Below are positions 29,829-38,318 of a DNA stretch of 64,000 bases, in pieces; within the stretch, counting starts at the first letter, position 1; each line of letters starts with the position of its first letter. The stretch is from assembly GCF_002201475.1 (NCBI RefSeq), contig NZ_CP021422.1, positions 744,001 to 808,000 of the forward strand. Reading direction: 5' to 3'. Both the position numbers and the translations under genes were made by a program. This stretch comes from Acutalibacter muris. GTDB lineage: Bacteria; Bacillota; Clostridia; Oscillospirales; Acutalibacteraceae. The notes below the pieces were generated by a model. It saw only the letters and a list, made by a program, of their open reading frames with translations, was not told the DNA's origin and searched no databases.

Positions 29829-31502
29829 ATGCTTAGCGAGAAACTGAGGCGTCTTATGGCCGGGGCCCTTTGCGGGGCGATGCTCTTTACTCTGCCCGCC
29901 TGCCAGGAGGACCCGGAGGGCTCTATCGTTGCCAACAAGGACATGGACAAGCTCATATCCCAGGGAGCCGAGAGCGGCGGGGAGAGCCGGGTGGACGCGG
30001 GGGAACTCATAGAGGATGCGAAGAAGACGGAGACCTACAAGACCACTCTTGACAGCCCCAACCTCAAGGTAAAGGCGGAGGTGGACGCACAGGTGGAGCT
30101 GCCCGAGGTGGAGAAGCTGTCCATCTACAGGGTGAAGCAGAAGCCCTTTACTCAGGAGTTCCTGGATAAGGTGCGGGCGGAGCTCTGCGGGGAGGTGGAG
30201 CTGTTTGACGGCAAGGCTCTGGGCGTGCGCACAAAGAAGGACATTGAGCGGGAAATAAATTTCCTCCGGCAGTCGGTAGAGGACTACACCGCCCAGGAAA
30301 GACAGCTGCTGAAGGACCCGAATCTCCCGGAGGAGCACCGACCCACTGAGGAGGAGGTAAACGCCAGCATAGAGGAGTACCGTCAGATGATGCAAAATGA
30401 TATAGACGAGCGCCAGGGGGAGTACGAAACTGCCCCCGATGAAGTGAACTTCGCCGATTACCCCACCGACTATAAAATCCATCTTTACCGGGAGCTGTAC
30501 GAGTCTGACCCGGAGAGCTATGAGTCAGGGCTGACGCTGCATGACGAGGAGGGGGACGCCGTTTTCGACGCCGCCTCTGACGGCAGCGACGGCCACTACC
30601 GCAGGCTGGTGGTGCAGAACAACGCCGACTACAGCAACAAGATAGCCTATTCTGACAACCTGGGGTTCTATAAGCATATGAGTGGGGTAATGGTAGAGGA
30701 CACCATGCTTGATTATACCCTTACCCCCAGGGAACTGGGCCTGACCCAGGACTATGAAGGCTTCTGGAAGGAAAAGGGCGTGCCCTCTCCGGTCATCACA
30801 AACAACTATGTTCTGGAGGAAGGCTTTACGTTCAAGCCCATTGACAAGACGGAGATAAGCTTTACCCAGGAGGAGGCCCAGGCGAAGGCGGAGGAGCTGC
30901 TGGGCAGGCTGGGCCTTACGGATTTCAAATTCAGCCAGGGCGGCAAATACAGCGAGCTTCTGGGCGGAGAGGACGAGGAAGCGGATTTCCTGTATGACGT
31001 ATTATATGTCCTGCGCTATACCCGGGAGCTGGAGGGCGTGCAGCTGACCCAGTCCAGCGGGGCGAAGTTCGTGATAGGCCAGGACACCAGCAACCCCAAC
31101 CGCAAGCAGATGTGGCCCGGGGAGAGCATAGAGATACGCGTAAACGACAGGGGCATTGTGGGTTTCCAGTACAACGCCCCGTTGGAGATAACCGAAACGG
31201 TGGTGGAGGGCACGTCCCTAAAGACCTTTGACGAGGTGAAGGGGATTTTCGAGCAGATGCTGCCCATGGTGCTGGCCGAGGAGGACTATGACGTGACGGC
31301 CAGGGTGGACCGGGTGCGGCTGAGTTACTCCCGCATAAGCGAGAAGGACAGCTTTGACACCGGGCTGGTGGTGCCTGTCTGGAGCTTTGAGGGGAAGGTC
31401 ACGGCCTACAGCGGGGAGTACCCGGCCTATGAGAGGAACGGCACGCTGCTGGCGGTGAACGCCATAGACGGCTCGGTGATAGATGCGAATCTAGGATATT
31501 GA
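29829..31502 (+). CDS. large lipoprotein, DUF6034-like
   Basis: A 557-residue exported lipoprotein. Signal with lipobox LPAC at residues 22-25, so it would be anchored at Cys25. The body is acidic and repetitive in Glu (EEVNASIEEYRQMMQ, TAPDEVNFADYP). The second half has FTQEEAQAKAEELLGRLG and VVEGTSLKTFDEVKGIFEQMLPMVL, resembling DUF6034-type lipoproteins that sit beside two-component genes. It would be a sensory or substrate-binding partner of the kinase. CAGGAGG precedes ATG 29829. It is cotranscribed with the regulator and kinase that follow. Confidence 0.7.
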   Translation: MLSEKLRRLMAGALCGAMLFTLPACQEDPEGSIVANKDMDKLISQGAESGGESRVDAGELIEDAKKTETYKTTLDSPNLKVKAEVDAQVELPEVEKLSIYRVKQKPFTQEFLDKVRAELCGEVELFDGKALGVRTKKDIEREINFLRQSVEDYTAQERQLLKDPNLPEEHRPTEEEVNASIEEYRQMMQNDIDERQGEYETAPDEVNFADYPTDYKIHLYRELYESDPESYESGLTLHDEEGDAVFDAASDGSDGHYRRLVVQNNADYSNKIAYSDNLGFYKHMSGVMVEDTMLDYTLTPRELGLTQDYEGFWKEKGVPSPVITNNYVLEEGFTFKPIDKTEISFTQEEAQAKAEELLGRLGLTDFKFSQGGKYSELLGGEDEEADFLYDVLYVLRYTRELEGVQLTQSSGAKFVIGQDTSNPNRKQMWPGESIEIRVNDRGIVGFQYNAPLEITETVVEGTSLKTFDEVKGIFEQMLPMVLAEEDYDVTARVDRVRLSYSRISEKDSFDTGLVVPVWSFEGKVTAYSGEYPAYERNGTLLAVNAIDGSVIDANLGY

Positions 31503-31524
31503 AGTTAAAGGGGAGGACGGTCCT

Positions 31525-32187
31525 ATGGCAAGGCGGATCATGGTTTTGGAGGACGAGGAGGCTATCTCCGGCATGATAGCCATGAATCTCCGGGTGGCGG
31601 GAATGGAGCCGGTGGTCTTTTCCGAAGGCCTGAAGGTGCGGGACTCACTGCCGGGGGACCACGCCTATGACCTGGCCCTTCTGGATGTGATGGTGCCGGG
31701 GCTGGACGGCTTCGGGGTATTTGAGCTTTTGAAGCCGTATAAAATACCGGCCATATTCCTGACGGCCAGGGATGACCTGGACTCGAAGCTCCACGGGCTG
31801 ACCGGCGGGGCGGAGGACTATATAGTCAAGCCCTTCCAGGTGCTGGAGCTGCTGGTGCGCATGGAGAAGGTGCTGGCCCGCACGGCCCCCCGGGAGATTT
31901 TGCGGGTGCTGGACCTGGAGATAGACCTTGGGGGCCACAGGGTCAGAAAGGCCGGGGTGGAGGTGGCCTTAAAGCCCATGGAGTTCGACCTGCTGGTGGC
32001 GCTGGTGAGAAACAAGAATATCGCCATATCCCGGGAGGACCTTATCGGCCTGGTCTGGGGCAGCGCGTACCTTGGGGAGACCCGGACGGTGGACGTGCAT
32101 ATCGGCCAGCTCAGAAAGAAGCTGGGCCTGCAGAACGCCATAAAGACCGTGCCGAAACTGGGCTACAGGCTGGAGGACGGCATATGA
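31525..32187 (+). CDS. OmpR-family response regulator
   Basis: A 220-residue regulator. Receiver: acidic LEDEE, Asp54 in LALLDVMVPGLDGF, Lys in YIVKPFQ. Winged-helix domain: LKPMEFDLLVALVRNKNIAISRE and TVDVHIGQLRKKLG, then TVPKLGYRLE. It overlaps the kinase start by 4 bp. It is the obvious candidate for binding the 39-bp element before its own operon (29741) and before the transporter operon (42027). Confidence 0.85.
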   Translation: MARRIMVLEDEEAISGMIAMNLRVAGMEPVVFSEGLKVRDSLPGDHAYDLALLDVMVPGLDGFGVFELLKPYKIPAIFLTARDDLDSKLHGLTGGAEDYIVKPFQVLELLVRMEKVLARTAPREILRVLDLEIDLGGHRVRKAGVEVALKPMEFDLLVALVRNKNIAISREDLIGLVWGSAYLGETRTVDVHIGQLRKKLGLQNAIKTVPKLGYRLEDGI

Positions 32188-33533
32188 AGCTGAGGGTGAA
32201 GCTGTCCCTTATGACCGGGGGGGTGCTGCTTTTGGCCACGGTGCTGTGCATAGGCCTGAGCTTTTCCATGAGCCGCCGGGCCCTCCTCTTGGAGGCGAAC
32301 CGCAGCGCCTATGCCCAGAGCCAGGCGGCCTTCCAGGGCTTCGAGAACTACTGCGCCCACCTTACCGGCGGGGCCGGGGTGCAGGCGGCGGCCTACTGGC
32401 TGAAGTCCCAGGACGACGAGTACACGATACTCCTGAGGGAGGGCGAGGTGTGCTATAACAGGACGGTGCTGGACCCCGCTGAGCTCACGGAGAACAGCCC
32501 GCCCCGGTCCGGCCCCCAGGAGGCGGGGCTCTATAGAGGGCGGCGGCTTCTGGTGTACCGCTTTGACAGCGACGCGTATTTTGTTTTCATACACCTTGTG
32601 GACGTGACGGACACCTATTTCAGCCTGTACCGTCTGGCGGCGGGCCAGGGGTTGCTGTCTGCCCTGATACTGGCGGCGGCAGCGGCGGCAGTGTTCTATA
32701 TGCTGCGCCGGGCTCTCCGGCCCTTGCAGGCCCTCTCCGACAGCGCCAACGCCATCGCGGCGGGGGCCTATGACCGCCGGGCCCCGGAGGAGGGAAAGGA
32801 CGAGCTCTCGGGCCTTGGCAGGGATTTCAACCGCATGGCGGCGGCGGTGGAGGAGCATATCCGCCGGGTGGAGGAGAGCGAGGAGCAGAAGACCATGTTT
32901 ATGGCAAGCCTGACACACGAGCTGAAGACCCCCCTGACGGCCGTCTCAGGCTATGCCCAGACCCTGCGGTACGCGAAGCTCAGCGAGGAGGACAGGGAGA
33001 CGGCCCTTCGCTATATATGCACACAGAGCGCAAGGCTCGACCGGCTCTCGAAAAAGATGCTGCGGCTGCTGGAACTGGACCGGGACGTGCCCCTGGTAAG
33101 GGAGCCCGCGGAAATTTCAGAGCTGGCGGAGTCCGCCCGGGAGACCTGCCTGCCCGGGGCCCGGGACCGTGGCGTGGAGATAGATGTTGGGGACTGCCCG
33201 GGCACGTGGCCCTGTGACAGGGACCTTATGGTCCAGGCCCTGGTGAACTTGGTGGACAACGGTGTGAAGGCCTGTTCTGAGGGGGGCAGGGTGAGGATTT
33301 ATATGAAGGACGGCGCGCTGGTGGTGGAGGACGACGGCTGCGGCATACCTGAGGGGGATATCGCCCACCTGACCGAAGCCTTCTACATGGTGGACAAATC
33401 CCGCAGCCGCCAAAGCGGCGGGGCCGGCATGGGTCTTGCCCTTACCTCCGTGATACTGCGGCGGCATGGGCTGGGGCTGCGCATAGAGAGCCGGCTTGGA
33501 CAGGGGACACGGGCGATTATAGGGCATAAGTAA
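32184..33533 (+). CDS. sensor histidine kinase, transmembrane with extracellular loop
   Basis: A 449-residue kinase. Two membrane helices (about residues 8-30 and 150-170) flank an extracellular region of about 120 residues. HAMP (about 175-225, LRPLQALSDSANAIAAG), HisKA with MASLTHELKTPLTAVSGYAQTL, HATPase with NLVDNGVKAC, DDGCGIP, and GGAGMGLALTSVIL. It pairs with the regulator upstream. The lipoprotein two genes earlier may supply its signal. A palindrome (33532-33556) ends the operon. Confidence 0.85.
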   Translation: MKLRVKLSLMTGGVLLLATVLCIGLSFSMSRRALLLEANRSAYAQSQAAFQGFENYCAHLTGGAGVQAAAYWLKSQDDEYTILLREGEVCYNRTVLDPAELTENSPPRSGPQEAGLYRGRRLLVYRFDSDAYFVFIHLVDVTDTYFSLYRLAAGQGLLSALILAAAAAAVFYMLRRALRPLQALSDSANAIAAGAYDRRAPEEGKDELSGLGRDFNRMAAAVEEHIRRVEESEEQKTMFMASLTHELKTPLTAVSGYAQTLRYAKLSEEDRETALRYICTQSARLDRLSKKMLRLLELDRDVPLVREPAEISELAESARETCLPGARDRGVEIDVGDCPGTWPCDRDLMVQALVNLVDNGVKACSEGGRVRIYMKDGALVVEDDGCGIPEGDIAHLTEAFYMVDKSRSRQSGGAGMGLALTSVILRRHGLGLRIESRLGQGTRAIIGHK

Positions 33534-33556
33534 GGGCCGCTTTAAAAGCGGCCCTT
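33532..33556. terminator. palindrome ending regulator-kinase operon
   Basis: AAGGGCCGCTTT and AAAAGCGGCCCTT arms. No T tract, so it may be weak. Confidence 0.5.
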
Positions 33557-33589
33557 GAGCGTATTGTGTTGTCAAACCCTGCAAGAGGC

Positions 33590-34081
33590 CTATATGCCCA
33601 AGAGTTTCGCCTTGCGAAACTCTGCGGCTTCGCAAGGCGAAGTCGGCTGCACCGCGCACCTTAGCTCTCTGAAGAACTCGCGCAGAACTTCCCGCGCCTC
33701 CTCCTCCATGAAGCCACGGTACACCGGCACACCCAGCGTCCCGGCCCCCGGGCTGTCCGCCGCGTATATCACCCGCTCAATCCGGGCGTTCTCCACGGCC
33801 CCCGCGCACATGGGACAGGGCTCTAAGGTCACGTACAGCTGGCACCCCTCCAGCCGCCAGCTCTCAAGGGCCTTACACGCCCCCGCAAGGGCCTCTATCT
33901 CCGCATGGGCCAGGGCGCTTTTTTGCTCCTCCCGGCGGTTTCGCCCCTGTGCGATTATGGAGCCGCCCCGCACTATCACCGCCCCCACCGGCACCTCCCC
34001 GGCAAGCCCGGCCTCCCGGGCCAGCTCCAGGGCCCTCAGCATAAACCGCTTCTCGGGCAGGAACTCCCTCTCTATGCCCAT
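33590..34081 (-). CDS. tadA: tRNA-specific adenosine deaminase
   Basis: A 163-residue deaminase that converts A34 of tRNA-Arg to inosine. HAE in SALAHAEIEAL (catalytic), PCPMCAGA (zinc Cys pair), and MLRALELAREAGLAGEVPVGAVIV at the start. The C-terminal 17 residues (TSPCEAAEFRKAKLL region) are unlike the family and are encoded by an almost perfect hairpin (33606-33641). The ATG 34081 is followed downstream by the CPBP gene, 4 bp away, on the same strand. Confidence 0.85.
   Translation of the reverse strand: MGIEREFLPEKRFMLRALELAREAGLAGEVPVGAVIVRGGSIIAQGRNRREEQKSALAHAEIEALAGACKALESWRLEGCQLYVTLEPCPMCAGAVENARIERVIYAADSPGAGTLGVPVYRGFMEEEAREVLREFFRELRCAVQPTSPCEAAEFRKAKLLGI
33606..33641. repeat. 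13-bp hairpin inside tadA 3' end
   Basis: TTCGCCTTGCGAA (33606-33618) and TTCGCAAGGCGAA (33629-33641), exact inverse arms with a 10-base loop, wholly inside coding sequence. Confidence 0.6.
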
Positions 34082-34085
34082 GGGC

Positions 34086-35216
34086 CTACAGCACTATAAA
34101 CATCAGGGCCGTCTCCACCAGCACCATGGCGAGTATCGCCCACAGCACCGGGGACTTGAGCAGGGTGACAACGGCCTCCCCAAAGCCCAGGGGCTGGTAC
34201 AGCACGCCGTCCGCCGGGGCCAGGGGCTCCCGCTTCGGGAATAATGTCTTTCTCAGTATCAGCAGCATCACAAGGGCGACGACCCCTACGGCGCAGACCA
34301 CCAGCATGGTTATCCCGGCCAGCAGCTCCTGCCGGCCCTCGCCCAGTATCAGGTCGCTGTAGCTCTCGATAACGGCTATGCCGTTATTTAAGGCGTGTAT
34401 GCACACCGACGTCCAGAGGTTCCCCGTCAGCACATAGGCAAGCCCCATGGCCACCCCGGCTATGGTGGCGAACACCACGCTGGAAAGGGACATATGGGCC
34501 ATGCCGAATATCACCGACGAGGCCGCTATGGCAAAGCCGGTTCCGTACCTTCTGAGCCCCGAGAGTATCACCCCTCTGAACGCGAACTCCTCCAGCAGGG
34601 GCACCATCACCGCCACGCCAAGGAGCTCCGCTATAAAGCTTAACCAACCGCCCCCCTGGCCCAGGACGCTGTCGGGCTCTTTAGCTCCAAGGCCCTCCAG
34701 CACCTCTCTCACCACGGCTGCCGGCAGGTTTGCCGCAAGGCACACCCCGAGCCCCGCCAGTATGACCAGCAGGCACCCGAAAACATTCGCCCGCCCGAAA
34801 CGCAGGTGAAAGTTCCAGTCCTTTTTCCCCAGGAGCATATAAACAAGGGGCGGTCCGGCGGTGCATATGGGAGCAAGCCCTATGGACAGCAGCACAAGGG
34901 CCAGCTCGTCGCTGTAGATGTCAAGGCCCGTGCTGGTACACAGAAGGACAGCCCCAAGCTGCAATATAAAGCTTAACGCCGTCTGGGCCACCATCATAAG
35001 GCCCAGCTTGTTCAGGGTGCTCAGGGCCCCGGCCTTTCTCGGGTCCCTTCGCTTTACAGAGAACCCCGGGGCCTGATACTGGGGCGCGGGGTAAGGCTGG
35101 TATACAGTATAAGGCTGATATACCGCCTGCTGCCGGGGCTCATAGCCCTGGGAATAGCCCGCGCCAGGGTGGTTCTGCGCGGCCTGCTGTGTCACTTGCT
35201 CATTAGGCTGATTCAT
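34086..35216 (-). CDS. CPBP family intramembrane metalloprotease
   Basis: A 376-residue membrane protein. A Tyr/Pro/Gln-rich N-terminal tail of about 55 residues (PQYQAPG) comes before about eight transmembrane helices. The CAAX/CPBP motifs are EEFAFRGVILSGL (Glu pair and Arg) and FGMAHMSL (His). In bacteria these proteases often protect against self-made peptides or process membrane proteins. ATG 35216 follows AAAGGAG; the TTG 35231 upstream overlaps the site itself. It lies downstream of htpG on the same strand. Confidence 0.8.
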   Translation of the reverse strand: MNQPNEQVTQQAAQNHPGAGYSQGYEPRQQAVYQPYTVYQPYPAPQYQAPGFSVKRRDPRKAGALSTLNKLGLMMVAQTALSFILQLGAVLLCTSTGLDIYSDELALVLLSIGLAPICTAGPPLVYMLLGKKDWNFHLRFGRANVFGCLLVILAGLGVCLAANLPAAVVREVLEGLGAKEPDSVLGQGGGWLSFIAELLGVAVMVPLLEEFAFRGVILSGLRRYGTGFAIAASSVIFGMAHMSLSSVVFATIAGVAMGLAYVLTGNLWTSVCIHALNNGIAVIESYSDLILGEGRQELLAGITMLVVCAVGVVALVMLLILRKTLFPKREPLAPADGVLYQPLGFGEAVVTLLKSPVLWAILAMVLVETALMFIVL

Positions 35217-35244
35217 ACCGGCTCCTTTCAAAAATAGACCAGGC

Positions 35245-37140
35245 TTATACGATTATGGCCGAAACCTGCCGCGCGAACTCCGCGGGGTCCTCAAGGGGCG
35301 TGCCCTCTACCAACAGCGCCTGGCCATACAGCACCTTGGCGTAGAGCGAGAGTCTCTCCTCGTTTTCGCAAAGCTCCCGAAGCTTCGCGAAAACAGGGTG
35401 CTCCGGGTTCAGCTCCAGCACCCGCTGGGCCTTGACCTTCTCCCCGGCGGGCATATTGTTCAGAACCTTCTCCATCTCGGCGGAGATGGCCCCCTGGGTA
35501 GAGAGAGCCGCCGGGTGGCTTCCAAGGCCCGCGTTCAGCTTGACCTCCTGGACCTTGCCCTCAAGGGCCTTGCCCATGGCTTCAAGAAGCCCCTTGTTCT
35601 CGTCGGCGAGCTCCTTTGTGTGCTGCTTCTCCTCGTCGCTCTGCAAATCAAGGCCCTCGGCGGTGATGTTCTTGAACTCCTTCTCCTCGTACTTTTCAAG
35701 CATTTTAAGGGCGAATTCGTCCACGTCGTCCGTCAGGCACAGGAGCTCATAGCCTTTCTCCATAAGGGCCTCGGCCTGGGGCAGCGCCAGTATCCTCCCG
35801 GCGCTCTCGCCGCACCCATAGTATATGCAGCTCTGCTCCGGCTTCATCCGCCCAAAGTATTCCTTAAGGCTTGTAAGCTTCTTCTCGTTGGAGGAGGTGA
35901 ACAGCACCAGGTCCTTCAATTCGTCCTTCTTTGCCCCGTAGCCCTCGTACATACCGTACTTTATCTGTAGGCCGAAGCTCCTCCAGAACTCCTCGTACTT
36001 CTCCCGGTCGTTCTCCAGCATGGATTTGAGCTCGCTTGCTATCTTCTTCTCAAGCCGTCCGGCAATTAGCTTCAGCTGCCTGTCGTGCTGCAGCATCTCC
36101 CTGGAAATATTCAAAGACAGGTCCTGGGAGTCCACCAGGCCCCTTATAAAGCTGAAGCAGTCCGGCAGCAGGTCCGCGCACTTGTCCATGATAAGCACTC
36201 CGCTGGCGTAGAGCTGAAGGCCCTTCTCGAAGTCCCGGGTGTAGTAGTTATAGGGCGCGGTCCCCGGCACAAACAGCAGGGCCGTATAGGTGGCCGCCCC
36301 CTCGGTGGAGGTGCGTATCACCCGCAGCGGGTCTTGCCAGTCCCCGAACTTTTCCTTGTAGAAATTATTGAGCTCCTCGTCCGTGACCTCGCTCTTTGAC
36401 TTTTTCCAGAGGGGCACCATGGAGTTTAAGATTTCCTCCTCAAAGTAGGTCTCATACTCCGGCTCCTTGCCCTCCTCGCCGGAGCCCTCCTTCCTCCGGG
36501 AGCGCTGCATTTCCATTTTGATGGGGTACCTGATATAGTCAGAGTACCGCTTCACAAGGTGGCTCAGCCTGTACTGGTCCAGAAACTCGCTGTAATTCTC
36601 CTCCTCTGTGTCGGGCTTGATGCTGAGGGTTATGCGGGTGCCCCGCTCGTTCCAGTCAGTTTCTGTAATCTCATAGCCCTCAAGGCCCTCGGAGACCCAT
36701 AGGGCGCCTTTTTCAGCACCGAAGGCCTTACTCTCCACCACCACCTTGGAGCTCACCATAAAGGCCGAGTAGAAGCCCACGCCGAACTGGCCGATTATGT
36801 CCACGTCCGCGTCGTTCTTTTCGTTCTCGCTCTTGAACTGCAAGGAGCCGCTCTTTGCGATGACCCCCAGGTTGCTGTCCAGCTCCTCCGGGGTCATGCC
36901 CACGCCGTTGTCGGTGATGGTGAGGGTGCGGCTGTCCTTGTCGGCCTCGATACGGATAAAGAAGTCCTCCCTGTTAAGGCCCGTAACCCCCTCGCTGACG
37001 CTCTTATAGTAGAGCTTGTCGATGGCGTCGCTGGCGTTGGAGATAAGCTCCCGGAGGAAGATCTCCTTGTGGGTGTAGATGGAGTTTATCATGAGATCCA
37101 TCAGCCGTTTGGATTCTGCCTGAAATTCCTTAATTGCCAT
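35245..37140 (-). CDS. htpG: molecular chaperone HtpG (Hsp90)
   Basis: A 631-residue ATP-dependent chaperone. The N-terminal Bergerat ATPase domain shows ELISNASDAIDKL, TITDNGVGMT, and FGVGFYSAFMV. Middle and C-terminal domains are normal length, and the end (VEGTPLEDPAEFARQVSAIIV) is typical of Clostridia. ATG 37140 follows AAGGAAG. It heads the htpG-CPBP-tadA group, spaced 28 and 4 bp. Confidence 0.92.
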   Translation of the reverse strand: MAIKEFQAESKRLMDLMINSIYTHKEIFLRELISNASDAIDKLYYKSVSEGVTGLNREDFFIRIEADKDSRTLTITDNGVGMTPEELDSNLGVIAKSGSLQFKSENEKNDADVDIIGQFGVGFYSAFMVSSKVVVESKAFGAEKGALWVSEGLEGYEITETDWNERGTRITLSIKPDTEEENYSEFLDQYRLSHLVKRYSDYIRYPIKMEMQRSRRKEGSGEEGKEPEYETYFEEEILNSMVPLWKKSKSEVTDEELNNFYKEKFGDWQDPLRVIRTSTEGAATYTALLFVPGTAPYNYYTRDFEKGLQLYASGVLIMDKCADLLPDCFSFIRGLVDSQDLSLNISREMLQHDRQLKLIAGRLEKKIASELKSMLENDREKYEEFWRSFGLQIKYGMYEGYGAKKDELKDLVLFTSSNEKKLTSLKEYFGRMKPEQSCIYYGCGESAGRILALPQAEALMEKGYELLCLTDDVDEFALKMLEKYEEKEFKNITAEGLDLQSDEEKQHTKELADENKGLLEAMGKALEGKVQEVKLNAGLGSHPAALSTQGAISAEMEKVLNNMPAGEKVKAQRVLELNPEHPVFAKLRELCENEERLSLYAKVLYGQALLVEGTPLEDPAEFARQVSAIIV

Positions 37141-37277
37141 AGCTAAAAAGACTTCCTTTCACTATAATAACTTATATTTCTGTATTATAACATAATTTTT
37201 GGCCCCTTGCAACACCGTAAACCCTGCGGGGAGCGTCAAAAAGCAGAGCTAAGGTATGACAGAAGCCTGCCTGACAT

Positions 37278-37326
37278 AAAAAACGAGAGTCCTTACAGCA
37301 TCGTTCAAATACTGTAAGGACTCTCG
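37278..37326 (-). terminator. terminator of tRNA-Leu
   Basis: GAGAGTCCTTACAG pairs with CTGTAAGGACTCTC across a 13-base loop, followed by T6 on the minus strand. Confidence 0.75.
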
Positions 37327-37329
37327 CAG

Positions 37330-37416
37330 TGGTGCAGGTAACAGGAGTTGAACCTGCAAGAGCTTGCGCTCATATGGACCTGAACCATACGCGTCTGCCA
37401 ATTCCGCCATACCTGC
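37330..37416 (-). tRNA. tRNA-Leu (CAG)
   Basis: An 87-nt gene. Acceptor GCAGGTA/TACCTGC, CCA encoded. Long variable arm (class II). Anticodon loop TTCAGGT gives anticodon CAG; TTCAACTCC is the T-loop. Terminator adjoins. Confidence 0.9.
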
Positions 37417-37565
37417 TCGCTTTACCCGGGCTTTCACCCTAGCGCTTGTTTATTATATCACCCGGCATGGGGTTTGTCAAGGGCTTTTTTGACTTTTTTC
37501 TTAAAGACTGCGCTATCAATATGCGGAGCACCTTAAGCAGGGAGAGCTTTCTCAAGGAGCTGAAG

Positions 37566-38318
37566 CTATAAATCCCCGGCCTCCCCGCGCCCGGCCTTAT
37601 AGAGCTGCCGGCCCAGCAGCAGTGCCAGCACGCAGGCCGCCCCGCCGTAGCGCAGCTTTACAAGAAACAGCTGGGTTCCGTGGGCGGCCTCCGTCAGCGC
37701 TTCGCGGTTCTCTATCACAAAGCCGTTCCCCTCAAGCCCTGCGGTCTCCACGCCACTTATATCCCTGCCCCGAAGCATCACCCGCAGGGACCGGGCTCCG
37801 TCCAGGGTCAGGGAGGCGCCCTTTGTCAGGGCCAGCTCCTCCGGCAGGCCCTCCGCCAAGATAAACGCGCCGCTGACGGTATCCTCCCCCTTTTGGCATT
37901 TGAGACGCGCCGGGGACTGGGCGCCGCCCCCGCAGAACGCCCCGAAGGCCCTTTTGCCAAGAAAGAACTCCGCCCCCGCCCCGGCGGTCTCCAGCCCGAA
38001 GCAGGCGCTGAGGTATTCCGGGGAGACCTCTATAACCGTTACCGACCTGTCGCCGCTTGCAAGGGTATACTCCCGCTGGCGGCTTACGGACACAACGCTC
38101 TCCCTCTGCCCCAGCTCCAGGAGCTTCGCGTTAAGGGCCGCGCCCTCCGCGCCTACGCTCAGCACATACTCCACCGGCTCTCCGGCCATGGAGATATATT
38201 TCGCCGCGCCCACAAGCAGGTCCGCCATCAGCAGTATTCCCAGCAGAAACAAGGCCAGGGCCACCTTTACCTTGTCGCTCCTTTTACGCAGCCGCAGAAG
38301 CTCCATCGGTCCCCTCAT
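37566..38318 (-). CDS. MacB-like periplasmic-domain membrane protein
   Basis: A 250-residue protein. A membrane helix near the N-terminus (about residues 18-35), then an extracellular domain with VLSVGAEGAALNAKLLELG and SPEYLSACFG, and a second membrane helix (about 225-243). The layout is that of a FtsX/MacB extracellular domain without most of its permease helices. It is the last gene of the transporter operon, its start overlapping the preceding stop by 4 bp. Likely a helper of the ABC permeases. Confidence 0.5.
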   Translation of the reverse strand: MRGPMELLRLRKRSDKVKVALALFLLGILLMADLLVGAAKYISMAGEPVEYVLSVGAEGAALNAKLLELGQRESVVSVSRQREYTLASGDRSVTVIEVSPEYLSACFGLETAGAGAEFFLGKRAFGAFCGGGAQSPARLKCQKGEDTVSGAFILAEGLPEELALTKGASLTLDGARSLRVMLRGRDISGVETAGLEGNGFVIENREALTEAAHGTQLFLVKLRYGGAACVLALLLGRQLYKAGRGEAGDL

